Source of the DNA: JBNJDW01 sp051745265
Lineage (GTDB): Bacteria > Pseudomonadota > Alphaproteobacteria > Micavibrionales > CSBR16-224
Length of the DNA stretch: 31,701 nt
Assembly: GCA_051745265.1 (NCBI GenBank)
Contig: JBNJDW010000003.1
Span: 1 to 31,701, forward strand
Direction of reading: 5' to 3'
Shown: positions 1 through 8,246 of the stretch, piece by piece
Numbering within the stretch: the first letter of the stretch is position 1
Layout of the letters: each line of letters begins with the position of its first letter
Made by a program: the position numbers and the translations under genes
The notes under the pieces: model-generated
Databases searched by the model: none
What the model was told of the DNA's origin: nothing
What the model saw: only the letters and a program-made list of their open reading frames with translations

Positions 1-1210
1 CAAACAGGTCATCCTGCAAAAAGTCCGCGATGCCGAGCGTGAACGCCAGCACGCAGAATTTCAGGATCGCGCCGGAGAAATCATCAGCGGCGTTATCAAG
101 CGCGTTGAATACGGCAATGTTACCGTTGATCTTGGCAAGGCCGAAGGGTACCTCCGCCGCGATGAAACACTGCCGCGCGAACACCTGAAAAATGGTGAAC
201 GCATCCGTGCCTATATATATGATGTCCGCCGCGAACAGCGCGGCCCGCAGATTTTCCTGTCCCGCACCCATCCCGGCTTTATGGCAGGCCTGTTCAAGCA
301 GGAAGTGCCGGAAATATATGACGGCGTCATTGAAATCAAGGCCGTGGCCCGTGACCCCGGCAGCCGCGCAAAAATCGCTGTCATCTCCAAAGATTCCAGC
401 ATTGATCCGGTTGGCGCCTGTGTCGGTATGCGCGGTAGCCGTGTTCAGGCTGTCGTCAACGAACTTCAGGGCGAGAAAATCGATATTATTCAATGGACCG
501 AAGACCCTGCCAGCTTTGTTGTCAGCGCCCTTGCCCCGTCTGAAGTCGAAAAAGTGATCCTGGATGACGACAAAAAACGTATGGAAGTCGTGGTTCCGGA
601 TGAACAGCTCAGCCTTGCCATTGGCCGCCGTGGTCAGAATGTGCGTCTGGCTTCTATCCTCAGCGGTTGGGATATTGATATCATGACCGAAGCCGAAGAA
701 TCAGAACGCCGCACACAGGAATTCAACGAACGTTCAACCCTGTTTATTGAGGCGTTGGATGTTGATGAGGTCATTGCCCATCTGCTGGTTGTTGAAGGTT
801 TTGTATCTATTGTTGATCTGGCCGAAACCGCGGTCGAGGAAATCGCCAAGATCGAAGGCTTTGACGAAGATGTCGCAGCCGAACTGCAAAACCGGGCCCA
901 GACCTGGCTGGATACAAAACAGGCTGAATATGAAACCAAGATCAAAGAACTGAAACTGGATGAAAGCCTGACTTCTATTGACGGTCTTACCTATGAAATG
1001 CTGGTCAAGCTTGGTGAAAATGACGTTAAGACCGCGGATGATCTGGGTGATCTGGCCACCGATGAATTGATCGACATTGTCGGCGACAAGGCCATCAGCC
1101 GTAAAGATGCCGAAGCCCTGATCATGAACATCCGTGAAACCTGGTTCGAAGAACTGGGCGAAACCGCTGAACAAAGCGAAGAAGAAGCAAAAGCCGTCGC
1201 AGAAGGTTAA
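1..1210 (+). CDS. nusA: Transcription termination/antitermination factor NusA (5' end missing)
   Basis: NusA binds RNA polymerase and nascent RNA and modulates pausing, termination and antitermination. The open frame is already running at base 2 with no start in the window, so roughly the first 100-120 residues are cut off; 402 residues remain. Visible in order are an S1 domain (window residues about 22-95, starting RAGEIISGVIKRVEYGNVTV), tandem KH domains (about 95-240, with SIDPVGACVGMRGSRVQAVV and LSLAIGRRGQNVRLAS), and two C-terminal acidic helix-hairpin repeats (about 246-305 and 323-385), as in proteobacterial NusA. It is the first gene of the nusA-infB-rbfA-truB-rpsO run. The stop TAA at 1208 is followed by a hairpin-rich spacer instead of the usual ylxR gene. 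Confidence 0.97.
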   Translation, partial: KQVILQKVRDAERERQHAEFQDRAGEIISGVIKRVEYGNVTVDLGKAEGYLRRDETLPREHLKNGERIRAYIYDVRREQRGPQIFLSRTHPGFMAGLFKQEVPEIYDGVIEIKAVARDPGSRAKIAVISKDSSIDPVGACVGMRGSRVQAVVNELQGEKIDIIQWTEDPASFVVSALAPSEVEKVILDDDKKRMEVVVPDEQLSLAIGRRGQNVRLASILSGWDIDIMTEAEESERRTQEFNERSTLFIEALDVDEVIAHLLVVEGFVSIVDLAETAVEEIAKIEGFDEDVAAELQNRAQTWLDTKQAEYETKIKELKLDESLTSIDGLTYEMLVKLGENDVKTADDLGDLATDELIDIVGDKAISRKDAEALIMNIRETWFEELGETAEQSEEEAKAVAEG

Positions 1211-1222
1211 ATGCCTTTGGCT

Positions 1223-1260
1223 GGAAACGTTGCTCTGTTACAGAGCGGAGCAACGTTTCC
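1223..1260 (+). other. Large hairpin in the nusA-infB spacer
   Basis: The arms GGAAACGTTGCTC (1223-1235) and GAGCAACGTTTCC (1248-1260) are perfect 13-bp inverted complements around a 12-base loop. A shorter, mutually exclusive hairpin GCTCTG-TTA-CAGAGC (1232-1246) uses part of the left arm and the loop. A third small stem, CCGGC/GCCGG, lies at 1260-1277. No run of T follows, so this does not look like a simple intrinsic terminator. An RNA-processing site or attenuator is more likely, but that is inference. Confidence 0.7.
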
Positions 1261-1441
1261 CGGCTTTCCAATGCCGGATTTAAGAGAAAAGCCAGAGACC
1301 TGAAGCGGCCTTAGGTGAATTTCGGGTTTCTTCTGGCATAACTCGAAAAAATGATGTAAAAGTCTACATTGATATTATATTAAGCCCTGAAATGATGTAT
1401 CCGGGCATAAAGTAACAGTTTTTAAGGTACACAAACTTAAT

Positions 1442-3928
1442 ATGGCAGATAGCAAAGATAAAAAACGTAAAACTCTTAGTCTTGGTGACAAAACTCTGAG
1501 CCTCAAAAACCCTCCTGCTGCCCCGCGCGGCGGTGAAGGCGGATCCAAAACCGTAACGGTTGAGGTGCGGCGTAAACGTACGTCAGGAAATACACCCTCC
1601 AAAACTTCGGATCGGGTGCTGACCGAAGAGGAACGCGAATCCAGAGCTCGCGCGCTTGAAAAAGCAGCGCAGCATAAAAAATCCGAAACCGTAGGACAGA
1701 CCTCTTTTAACGTGAAAAAGAAAGAGGAAGAGCCGAAACCGGAGCCGGAAAAAGAAGATTCCAAAGAAGATGCACGTTCGCGTGAAATGGCGAAAATGCA
1801 AAAGATCAAAGAATCGGAACGCGAGAAAAGCGAAGAGCTGGAACGTCAGCGTCAGGCCGATATTGCCGCGCAACAGGCCGAATCACAGGCGCTGGACCGT
1901 AAAGCGACAGGACGCAAAACCTCGGGCTTTACCGCTGATTTCGAAGAAGAAAACAACGAAAAGGCCGCCAAACGCAAACTTGCCATGCCGGTTAAGAAAC
2001 GTGGCGGCGAAAAACGCCGGACCAGTGGCAATCTGACCGTAAATCAGGCTGTCAATTTTGACTCCACACGGGAAGAACGGATGCCATCCATGGCGGCACA
2101 GCGTCGCGCCCGTGAAAAAGAACGGATGAAAGCCAACAAAGGCCCGATTGAACACACCAAACAGGTTCGTGACGTTGTCATTCCCGAAGCCATCACCGTA
2201 CAGGAACTGGCCAACCGTATGGCCGAACGTGTCGGCGATGTTGTTAAAAAGCTGATGGAACTTGGCATCATGGCGACCGCAACCCAGACACTGGATACCG
2301 ATACCGCTGAACTGGTCACACAGGAATTTGGTCACAAGGTTAAGCGGGTTTCCGCATCTGATGTTGAAATGGGTATCCTTGGCGAAGAAGATTCAGATGC
2401 CGATCTGTCCCCGCGTCCGCCGGTTGTTACTATTATGGGCCATGTTGATCATGGTAAGACCTCTTTGCTGGATGCCTTGCGTCAAACAGATATTGCCGCT
2501 GGCGAGGCCGGTGGTATTACCCAGCATATTGGCGCCTATCAGGTTACGCTTGAAGACGGCGAGAAAATTACCTTCCTTGATACGCCCGGTCACGCGGCCT
2601 TTACCGAAATGCGGGCCCGCGGCGCTGATGTGACGGATATCGTTGTTCTGGTTGTTGCCGCTGATGACAGCATTATGCCGCAGACCATCGAAGCCATTAA
2701 TCACGCCAAAGCGGCCAAGAAACCTATTATTGTCGCGATTAACAAATGTGACCTGCCTGATGCCGATCCCGAAAAAGTTCGTACGGAATTGCTACAGCAT
2801 GAAATCGTTGTTGAAAGCATGAGCGGTGATGTGCAGGCCATTGATGTTTCTGCCCATACCAAACAGGGCTTGAAAGAACTGGAAGAAGCGATCTTGCTTC
2901 AATCTGAGATACTGGAGCTGAAGGTTAATCCAAACCGCAACGCCATTGGCGCTGTTGTTGAATCCAAGCTTGAACAGGGCCGCGGTTCTGTTGCAACGGT
3001 TCTCATTCAAAAAGGTACGCTGAAAATCGGTGATATCTTTGTCAGCGGTGCTGAAAGCGGCCGTGTCCGTGCCTTGATCAATGATAAAGGCAAGAATATT
3101 GAACAGGCTATTCCCGGCCAGCCGGTCGAAGTCCTCGGCCTCAATGGCTCGCCACAAGCCGGGGATGATTTTGTTGTTGTTGAGAATGACTCTAGAGCCC
3201 GCGAAATCGCTGAATACCGTACCAAAAAACGCAAAGATACCGAAGCGGCCAAACTGAACCGCAGCGGATCGCTTGAACTATTTATGTCACAGGTTAATCA
3301 AGGCGAAGTTAAAGAGCTGCCGATCCTGATTAAAGGTGACGTTCACGGTTCGGTTGAAGCCATTATCGGTGCCTTTGAAAAACTGACCGAAGATAATGAG
3401 GAAGTTCGCGCCAATATTCTGCACAGCGGGGTTGGTGGTATTACTGAGTCTGATATTACTCTGGCCAATGCCTCTAACGCCTTGATTATCGGCTTTAACG
3501 TCCGGGCCAATGCCCAGGCACGTGAGCTTGCCAAGCGCGAAGGTGTTGATATCCGTTACTATTCGGTTATCTATAACGCCATTGATGATGTCAAAGCCAT
3601 GCTCAGCGGATTGCTGGCGCCGGAAATGAAGGAAAACTTCATCGGTTATGCTGAAATTCGTGAAGTCTTTAACGTCAGCAAGGTTGGTAAGGTTGCCGGC
3701 TGTATGGTTACCAATGGGGTCGTTAAACGCGGTGCCAAGGTTCGCCTGCTACGTGATGATGTCGTCATCCATGAAGGTAAGCTGAAAACACTTCAGCGTT
3801 TCAAGGACGAGGTCAAAGAAGTTCGCGAAGGATATGAATGCGGCATGGCCTTTGATAACTATGATGATATCAAACAAGGTGATGTCATTGAGTGTTTCGA
3901 AATCCAGGAAATCGCCCGCGAAATTTAA
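1442..3928 (+). CDS. infB: Translation initiation factor IF-2
   Basis: IF-2 is the GTPase that brings initiator fMet-tRNA to the 30S subunit and promotes 50S joining. The 828-residue product begins with a short SLGDKTLSLK motif typical of alphaproteobacterial IF-2, followed by a long charged, Lys/Glu-rich low-complexity linker (about 20-200) and an IF2-N-type helical domain near 245-300. The GTPase motifs are intact: GHVDHGKT at 333-340, DTPGH at 380-384 and NKCD at 434-437. Domains II, III and IV follow to the end. The start ATG at 1442 follows a 231-base spacer with no clear Shine-Dalgarno sequence close by. Fourteen bases separate its stop from rbfA. Confidence 0.98.
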   Translation: MADSKDKKRKTLSLGDKTLSLKNPPAAPRGGEGGSKTVTVEVRRKRTSGNTPSKTSDRVLTEEERESRARALEKAAQHKKSETVGQTSFNVKKKEEEPKPEPEKEDSKEDARSREMAKMQKIKESEREKSEELERQRQADIAAQQAESQALDRKATGRKTSGFTADFEEENNEKAAKRKLAMPVKKRGGEKRRTSGNLTVNQAVNFDSTREERMPSMAAQRRAREKERMKANKGPIEHTKQVRDVVIPEAITVQELANRMAERVGDVVKKLMELGIMATATQTLDTDTAELVTQEFGHKVKRVSASDVEMGILGEEDSDADLSPRPPVVTIMGHVDHGKTSLLDALRQTDIAAGEAGGITQHIGAYQVTLEDGEKITFLDTPGHAAFTEMRARGADVTDIVVLVVAADDSIMPQTIEAINHAKAAKKPIIVAINKCDLPDADPEKVRTELLQHEIVVESMSGDVQAIDVSAHTKQGLKELEEAILLQSEILELKVNPNRNAIGAVVESKLEQGRGSVATVLIQKGTLKIGDIFVSGAESGRVRALINDKGKNIEQAIPGQPVEVLGLNGSPQAGDDFVVVENDSRAREIAEYRTKKRKDTEAAKLNRSGSLELFMSQVNQGEVKELPILIKGDVHGSVEAIIGAFEKLTEDNEEVRANILHSGVGGITESDITLANASNALIIGFNVRANAQARELAKREGVDIRYYSVIYNAIDDVKAMLSGLLAPEMKENFIGYAEIREVFNVSKVGKVAGCMVTNGVVKRGAKVRLLRDDVVIHEGKLKTLQRFKDEVKEVREGYECGMAFDNYDDIKQGDVIECFEIQEIAREI

Positions 3929-3942
3929 GAACTGGCAAGACT

Positions 3943-4374
3943 ATGAAACCACCATCGCAAAGACAACTTCGTGTTGGCGAACAAATTCGCCATGCCCTGT
4001 TTGAAATCCTTCAGCGGGAAAGTTTTCACGATCCTGATCTGGCAGAGGCCAACATGCTGACCATCAGCGAAGTCAAAGTCAGCCCCGATCTTAAAAACGC
4101 GACCGCCTATGTGTCTTCCCTGAAGGATGAAGGCGAAGAAGACATGATCAAGGCTCTGAACCGGGTGAACCGCTTTATCAAAAAAGAAGTCAGCCGCCGG
4201 GTTGTCCTGCGCTATACACCGAAAATCTGGTTCAAAAATGATCCCGGTTTCGACTATGCGCTTGATATCAATACGCTTTTGAACGACGAACAAATTCAGA
4301 AAGATATCAAAGCCGCCAAGGCGCGCGAAGCTGAAGAAAACGAATCCAGAGAGAACGAAGATGGGAAAGCGTAA
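3943..4374 (+). CDS. rbfA: 30S ribosome-binding factor RbfA
   Basis: RbfA is a KH-fold factor needed for late 30S maturation and 16S rRNA 5'-end processing. The 143-residue product shows the family hallmarks: RQLRVGEQIRHALFEIL near the start, then ISEVKVSPDLKNATAYVS, and LRYTPKIWFKNDPGFDYALDINTLL near the end. An upstream in-frame ATG at 3892 lies inside infB and gives a non-conserved extension, so the ATG at 3943 is chosen. A charged tail (about 125-143) follows the KH domain, as is common in alphaproteobacteria. The gene overlaps the start of truB by 14 bases, indicating translational coupling. Confidence 0.97.
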   Translation: MKPPSQRQLRVGEQIRHALFEILQRESFHDPDLAEANMLTISEVKVSPDLKNATAYVSSLKDEGEEDMIKALNRVNRFIKKEVSRRVVLRYTPKIWFKNDPGFDYALDINTLLNDEQIQKDIKAAKAREAEENESRENEDGKA

Positions 4375-5299
4375 AAAGGGCAATCCCCTCAATGGCTGGC
4401 TTATTCTTGATAAACCGCTGGGATTGACGTCAACACAGGCGCTGGGTAAGGCGCGACGTATACTGGATGCCCAAAAAGCCGGCCATGCCGGAACGCTTGA
4501 CCCGCTGGCCACCGGTGTTCTGCCGCTGGCCTTTGGCGAAGCGACCAAAACCATCCCCTTTGTGCAGGACGCTGAAAAAGTTTACCGCTTTCGTGTCAAA
4601 TGGGGCGAGGCCACCAATACAGACGATACCGAAGGCGAAGTCATTGAAACCTCGGACCACCGGCCGTCAAAAGAAGATATTTTAGGCCTGCTGCCCTCTT
4701 ATACCGGCCTTATACAACAGATTCCACCGCAATTTTCTGCCATCAAGGTTGACGGCCAGCGTGCCTATGCCCTGGCCCGCAAAGGCGAAGACGTCGAAAT
4801 TCAATCCCGCCAGGTGACGATTTACACGCTGGATCTGGTCGAGATTGATGAAGACAGCGCCGTATTTGAGTGTGAATGCGCCAAAGGCACGTATGTCCGC
4901 GCCCTCGCCCGTGATATGGGCCGTGATCTGGGCTGTTTTGGCCATATTACCGAACTCAGACGGCTTGCCGTCGGTTTTTTTGACGAAAGTGAAGCAATTT
5001 CGCTGGACGAATTACAGAAAATGGTGCAAGATGCGCCACCTGAAGAGGCTTTACTACCGGTTGAGGCGCCGCTGGACGACATCCCGGCTCTATACTTGAC
5101 CGAAAGTGAAGCCAACAGACTGCGCCATGGCCAGTCTGTGGTGCTGTTCTCGAAAGACGGCCAGAACCGCCTGAATGCGGCGGGACTGGATCCACACAGC
5201 GATAACGGCACCGTATTGGCGCGGACCGACGCCAAGCCCGTTGCTCTGATTGAGCTGAACGGCGTAGAAGTCAAACCGGTCCGTGTGCTGAACGTTTAA
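4361..5299 (+). CDS. truB: tRNA pseudouridine-55 synthase TruB
   Basis: TruB converts U55 of the T-loop of nearly all tRNAs to pseudouridine and acts as a tRNA chaperone. The 312-residue product begins with GWLILDKPLGLTSTQALGKA. The catalytic aspartate is Asp47 in GHAGTLDPLATGVL. The characteristic QIPPQFSAIKVDGQRAYALAR and GTYVRALARDMG motifs are also present. The C-terminal PUA-like part (about 225-312) is present. The start overlaps the end of rbfA by 14 bases, and rpsO follows 24 bases after its stop. Confidence 0.98.
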   Translation: MGKRKKGNPLNGWLILDKPLGLTSTQALGKARRILDAQKAGHAGTLDPLATGVLPLAFGEATKTIPFVQDAEKVYRFRVKWGEATNTDDTEGEVIETSDHRPSKEDILGLLPSYTGLIQQIPPQFSAIKVDGQRAYALARKGEDVEIQSRQVTIYTLDLVEIDEDSAVFECECAKGTYVRALARDMGRDLGCFGHITELRRLAVGFFDESEAISLDELQKMVQDAPPEEALLPVEAPLDDIPALYLTESEANRLRHGQSVVLFSKDGQNRLNAAGLDPHSDNGTVLARTDAKPVALIELNGVEVKPVRVLNV

Positions 5300-5323
5300 A
5301 TGAGTTATTAAAAGGAGAAAAAG

Positions 5324-5593
5324 ATGTCGATTACTGCAGAAAAGAAACAAGAGCTTATCAAAGAATACGCTCAGGATGAAAAAGACACCGGATCTCCGGA
5401 GGTACAGATTGCGATTCTGACAGAACGTATTTCTAACCTGACCGGACATATGAAGGGTCATAAAAAAGATTTACACAGCCAGCGTGGCCTGCTGGGCATG
5501 GTCAGTAACCGCCGTAGCCTGCTTGACTACCTGAAGAAAAAAGACGAAGCGCGCTATCAGGCGCTGATCAAACGTCTGGGCCTCCGTCGCTAA
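5324..5593 (+). CDS. rpsO: 30S ribosomal protein S15
   Basis: S15 is a primary 16S rRNA-binding protein that nucleates assembly of the 30S platform. The 89-residue product has the normal family length and the conserved DTGSPEVQIAILTERI, LTGHMKGHKKDLHSQRGLL and YQALIKRLGLRR segments. A strong ribosome binding site AAGGAG (5312-5317) precedes the ATG. An intrinsic terminator follows directly. The usual partner pnp is not adjacent here but begins about 3.5 kb downstream. Confidence 0.99.
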   Translation: MSITAEKKQELIKEYAQDEKDTGSPEVQIAILTERISNLTGHMKGHKKDLHSQRGLLGMVSNRRSLLDYLKKKDEARYQALIKRLGLRR

Positions 5594-5621
5594 GACAAGC
5601 CCAGCAGCGTAAAGCTATATT

Positions 5622-5657
5622 AAAAGCCGCCTTTTCAGACGAAAGGGCGGCTTTTTT
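5622..5657 (+). terminator. Intrinsic terminator after rpsO
   Basis: AAAGCCGCC and GGCGGCTTT arms form a GC-rich stem with additional T/A pairs, around a short loop, followed by six T residues. It closes the nusA-to-rpsO transcript. The A-rich left arm may also serve the convergent minus-strand gene that ends at 5679. Confidence 0.9.
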
Positions 5658-5678
5658 ATTGGCTGGAAAAGTAAAAAC

Positions 5679-6365
5679 TTAACCGAATTTAGGTGGTTTT
5701 GGCTTGTTTTTGCGATCCACAGGCAGGGCTTTGGGATGGAACGCCTGTGGATTAATATAAGTACTGCCGTTCTTAACGCCATTTGTATAGCTGATCACCC
5801 AGGGCTGGGCATTTTCCATGGTCAATTCATACATGCGCTCCGGCTCTACCTCTCCCAGCACGACATGAAAAGCACGTTTGACGACGGAATGACAGGACAC
5901 GACAACGGTTTTTCCCTGATCCATCAGGGGTTTAAGTTCATCTTCGTAAAATTTGCGGACACGTTCAACAACATCCTTGTTGCTCTCGCCATTGGGCAAC
6001 CGAACATCATAGCCGCGTTTCTGCTGACGCAATTTCGGGCAGGTCTGGTGATTATGACCGGCAAAATCACCGACATCTTTTTCAATCAGTTCATACCGTT
6101 CACGGAAATCCCAGTTGCCGGATTTGTCCTTCAGATTTGAATGACGGTTTGCGGCGTCCAGTGCCAGAACCAAAGTCATGCGCGCCCGGATCAATGGCGA
6201 GGTATAGGCAATATCAATCTCAAAATGTTTGAGAACCTGCCCGGCTCTACGCCCCTGATCTTTGCCCTCTTCCGTTAACGGGATATCCGTATGCCCAGTC
6301 AGGCGCTTATCAAGGTTATATTGCGTCTGTCCGTGACGCATGATGATTAATCGTCCTTCTGACAT
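5679..6365 (-). CDS. Histidine phosphatase superfamily protein, phosphoglycerate-mutase-like
   Basis: The 228-residue product belongs to the histidine phosphatase (phosphoglycerate mutase) superfamily. The phospho-acceptor motif is RHGQTQYN at residues 9-16, followed by LTGHTDIPLTEEG. A second histidine lies in VVVSCHSVVKRAF, where GpmA proteins have AHGNSLR. The overall layout, including GYDVRLPNGES and KDVVERVRKFYEDELKPL, follows 2,3-bisphosphoglycerate-dependent mutases, but many active-site surroundings differ. It may be a divergent mutase or a phosphatase with another substrate. The start at 6365 (MSEGRLIIMRHG) is chosen over 6437, because the extra 24 residues are not family-like. It is read towards rpsO and shares the inserted block with a second family member at 8245. 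Confidence 0.85.
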   Translation of the reverse strand: MSEGRLIIMRHGQTQYNLDKRLTGHTDIPLTEEGKDQGRRAGQVLKHFEIDIAYTSPLIRARMTLVLALDAANRHSNLKDKSGNWDFRERYELIEKDVGDFAGHNHQTCPKLRQQKRGYDVRLPNGESNKDVVERVRKFYEDELKPLMDQGKTVVVSCHSVVKRAFHVVLGEVEPERMYELTMENAQPWVISYTNGVKNGSTYINPQAFHPKALPVDRKNKPKPPKFG

Positions 6366-6559
6366 TGGGCTACTTTCTGTTAAGTGTTGAAGGCGCCATC
6401 CTACAGGATTTGCCCCTATTTCGCAATATGGTAACAACTAAAATACTCAAAACAGCCCTCCTATTCGATAAAACGCTACAGATTATACATAATTAACCCA
6501 AATTTAATATTGAATAGGTAGCATAGCTTTAGATTATTAAAAACGGGGAGACAAATATA

Positions 6560-7351
6560 ATGGGATGGGACAAAAAATTAAAAGCGGCTTTCTTAACAGC
6601 CGCCGTTTTAACATCGGGAAATGCCCTGGCCCAACAGGAAAACGTAGATCAGGCACCCGTTGACACAAACGAAACATCAGAGCTTCAGAACAAATCTCAG
6701 GCAACGCCGGAAGCCGATATGACATCTGTTCATGGCCCGACAGGCTGCGAAGCCTATGCCAGTTCCGATGGCATGATTGAAATTGCCTGTTTTGGTAATC
6801 CTTATCAAGGCGACCCTAATCCGGGAATGATTGTCACGGTTGATCTTAACGCAGGCGAAATGAGCGTTATGAACACTTACGAAATTACCGCAGATGGTCA
6901 ATTGAACGAAATCGACGATCCGCAAATGCAGACTTATCCTCTGTCCTTTACTCAAGATGGAGCCGAAGCCGACAAAATTGCATCTGAAATGGGTTTCGAA
7001 TTGCCTTCTCTCCTAAAGATGGGCGATTCTTATCGGGATACAAACAGTGAAACCGGCCTCTTTAACGTACAGAGTGATAACGGTAACCTTGAGATGACAA
7101 TTCGTGATACGGGTAAGATATCAGAGAGCGTAAACATCACAAAACATAATAATCCAGTTGATGGATCTCAGACCACGGTCACCATAACCCATAACAAAGT
7201 TGCCGTTCAAACCGCGCAACCAGGCGAAATACCCGCCACATCCTTTGTTGATATTGGTCAGAAAAGCTTTGCGGACGCCGATTTTCGCAACACGGAGAGC
7301 CCGACCACACCCAAGGCGAAGGCGCCAACAAAATCAGGGCTGAGTATGTAA
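6560..7351 (+). CDS. Exported protein of unknown function, first of a tandem pair
   Basis: I do not recognise the family. The 263-residue product has a clear signal peptide: Lys-containing start, hydrophobic stretch AAFLTAAVLTSG and a likely cleavage site after Ala24 (NALA/QQ). It is therefore probably periplasmic. The mature part has a low-complexity acidic region (25-52), then a conserved core with Cys63 and Cys77 (TGCEAYASS and IACFGNPYQGDPNPGM), which could form a disulfide. A proline- and lysine-rich tail ends it. The core closely matches the next gene, with long shared stretches such as QTYPLSFTQD. A GGGGAG ribosome binding site precedes the ATG. Only 43 bases separate it from its paralog, so the two are probably co-transcribed. 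Confidence 0.88.
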   Translation: MGWDKKLKAAFLTAAVLTSGNALAQQENVDQAPVDTNETSELQNKSQATPEADMTSVHGPTGCEAYASSDGMIEIACFGNPYQGDPNPGMIVTVDLNAGEMSVMNTYEITADGQLNEIDDPQMQTYPLSFTQDGAEADKIASEMGFELPSLLKMGDSYRDTNSETGLFNVQSDNGNLEMTIRDTGKISESVNITKHNNPVDGSQTTVTITHNKVAVQTAQPGEIPATSFVDIGQKSFADADFRNTESPTTPKAKAPTKSGLSM

Positions 7352-7385
7352 TTTATCAAAAGCACACAACAGTAATACGAGGGAG
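7352..7385 (+). repeat. Duplicated spacer, copy 1 (before the second exported paralog)
   Basis: This spacer, from the base after the first paralog's stop through the ribosome binding site of the second, aligns without gaps to 8199-8232, with 24 of 34 bases identical by my count. It shows that the duplicated unit included gene plus downstream spacer. Confidence 0.65.
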
Positions 7386-7394
7386 ACCAGTATA

Positions 7395-8198
7395 ATGGGA
7401 TGGAACGAAACTTTAAGAACGGCTTTTTTAGCCGCCACGGTTGCAATGACCGGAAATGCCTTTGCGCAGAACGAAACTGTAGAGCAGGCTCCGGTTGACA
7501 ACGACGCAACATCAATTTTTCAAACACCGTCAGCCCCGCAAGAAGATGTGATATCTGTCCATAGCCCGACAGGCTGTGAAGCCTATGCCAGTTCTGCTGG
7601 GGTGATTGAACTTGCCTGTTTTGGTAACCCCTATCATGGCGACCCTAACCCAGGGATGATTATCACTGTCGATCTTGCCATGGCTGAAGTAAAAGTTATG
7701 AACCGTTACGAAATTACGGAAGATGGTCAATTCAATGATATTACGGATCCACAATTGCAGACTTATCCGCTGTCCTTTACTCAGGATGTAAAAGAAGCCA
7801 ACAAAACTGCAGAAAAAATGGGCTTAGAATCACCCAGTCTGTTAGAAATGGGCCGTGCATATCGAGAGAGAAATGATGAAACCGGCCTATATCAAGCACA
7901 AAGTGAGAGCAGTAACTTAAGCGTCACATATTACGATACCGGTAAGATATCAAAGAGCCTTGTTATGCTTGATTATAGTAATCCCGATGACGGATCTATA
8001 ACACGGGTCAGCGTAACCCCTAACAAAGTTGCGGTTCAAACCGGGCAGCCCGGCGGAACACAGTCCATATCCTTGGTTGATATTGGCCAGGCAAGCTTTA
8101 CAGCAGCGGATTTCCGCGATACGCAGACAGCCGATGCTCCGGAAACGCCCAAGAGCCCCAAGGCGTCGACAAAAAAGCCAGGAGGCCCAAGCTCGTAA
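7395..8198 (+). CDS. Exported protein of unknown function, second of a tandem pair
   Basis: This 267-residue paralog of the preceding gene starts MGWNETLRTAFLAATVAMTG and has a signal peptide with likely cleavage after Ala24 (NAFA/QN). Core features are shared with copy one: QAPVD after the cleavage site, SVHSPTGCEAYASS and LACFGNPYHGDPNPGM (Cys61, Cys75), QTYPLSFTQD, DTGKIS, NKVAVQT and the VDIGQ near the C terminus. The mid-region (about 120-190) and the tail differ most. Its ribosome binding site and start context (GGGAGAC, ATGGGATGG) match those of copy one almost exactly. No enzymatic motif is visible. A role in the envelope is inferred from export only. Confidence 0.88.
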   Translation: MGWNETLRTAFLAATVAMTGNAFAQNETVEQAPVDNDATSIFQTPSAPQEDVISVHSPTGCEAYASSAGVIELACFGNPYHGDPNPGMIITVDLAMAEVKVMNRYEITEDGQFNDITDPQLQTYPLSFTQDVKEANKTAEKMGLESPSLLEMGRAYRERNDETGLYQAQSESSNLSVTYYDTGKISKSLVMLDYSNPDDGSITRVSVTPNKVAVQTGQPGGTQSISLVDIGQASFTAADFRDTQTADAPETPKSPKASTKKPGGPSS

Positions 8199-8232
8199 TT
8201 TAATAAAGCCGCATAAAAGCAATACAAGGGGG
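8199..8232 (+). repeat. Duplicated spacer, copy 2 (remnant after the second exported paralog)
   Basis: This stretch matches the spacer at 7352-7385, including the part that acts there as a ribosome binding site (AATACGAGGGAG versus AATACAAGGGGG). Here no third gene copy follows, because the convergent gpmA ends at 8245. It therefore looks like a vestige of the duplication unit. Confidence 0.6.
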
Positions 8233-8246
8233 CGAACCCCCCCCTT
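8226..8246. terminator. GC hairpin between convergent genes
   Basis: AAGGGGG, a CGAA loop and a run of C followed by TT form a compact, very stable stem between the convergent exported-protein gene and gpmA. No long T run follows on either strand, so it is only a candidate bidirectional terminator. Confidence 0.35.

Noticed and set aside
734..1174. Minus-strand open frame of 146 codons inside nusA
   Set aside because: It lies fully opposite the conserved C-terminal repeats of NusA, has no family-like features and no ribosome binding site. It is a shadow of the coding frame.
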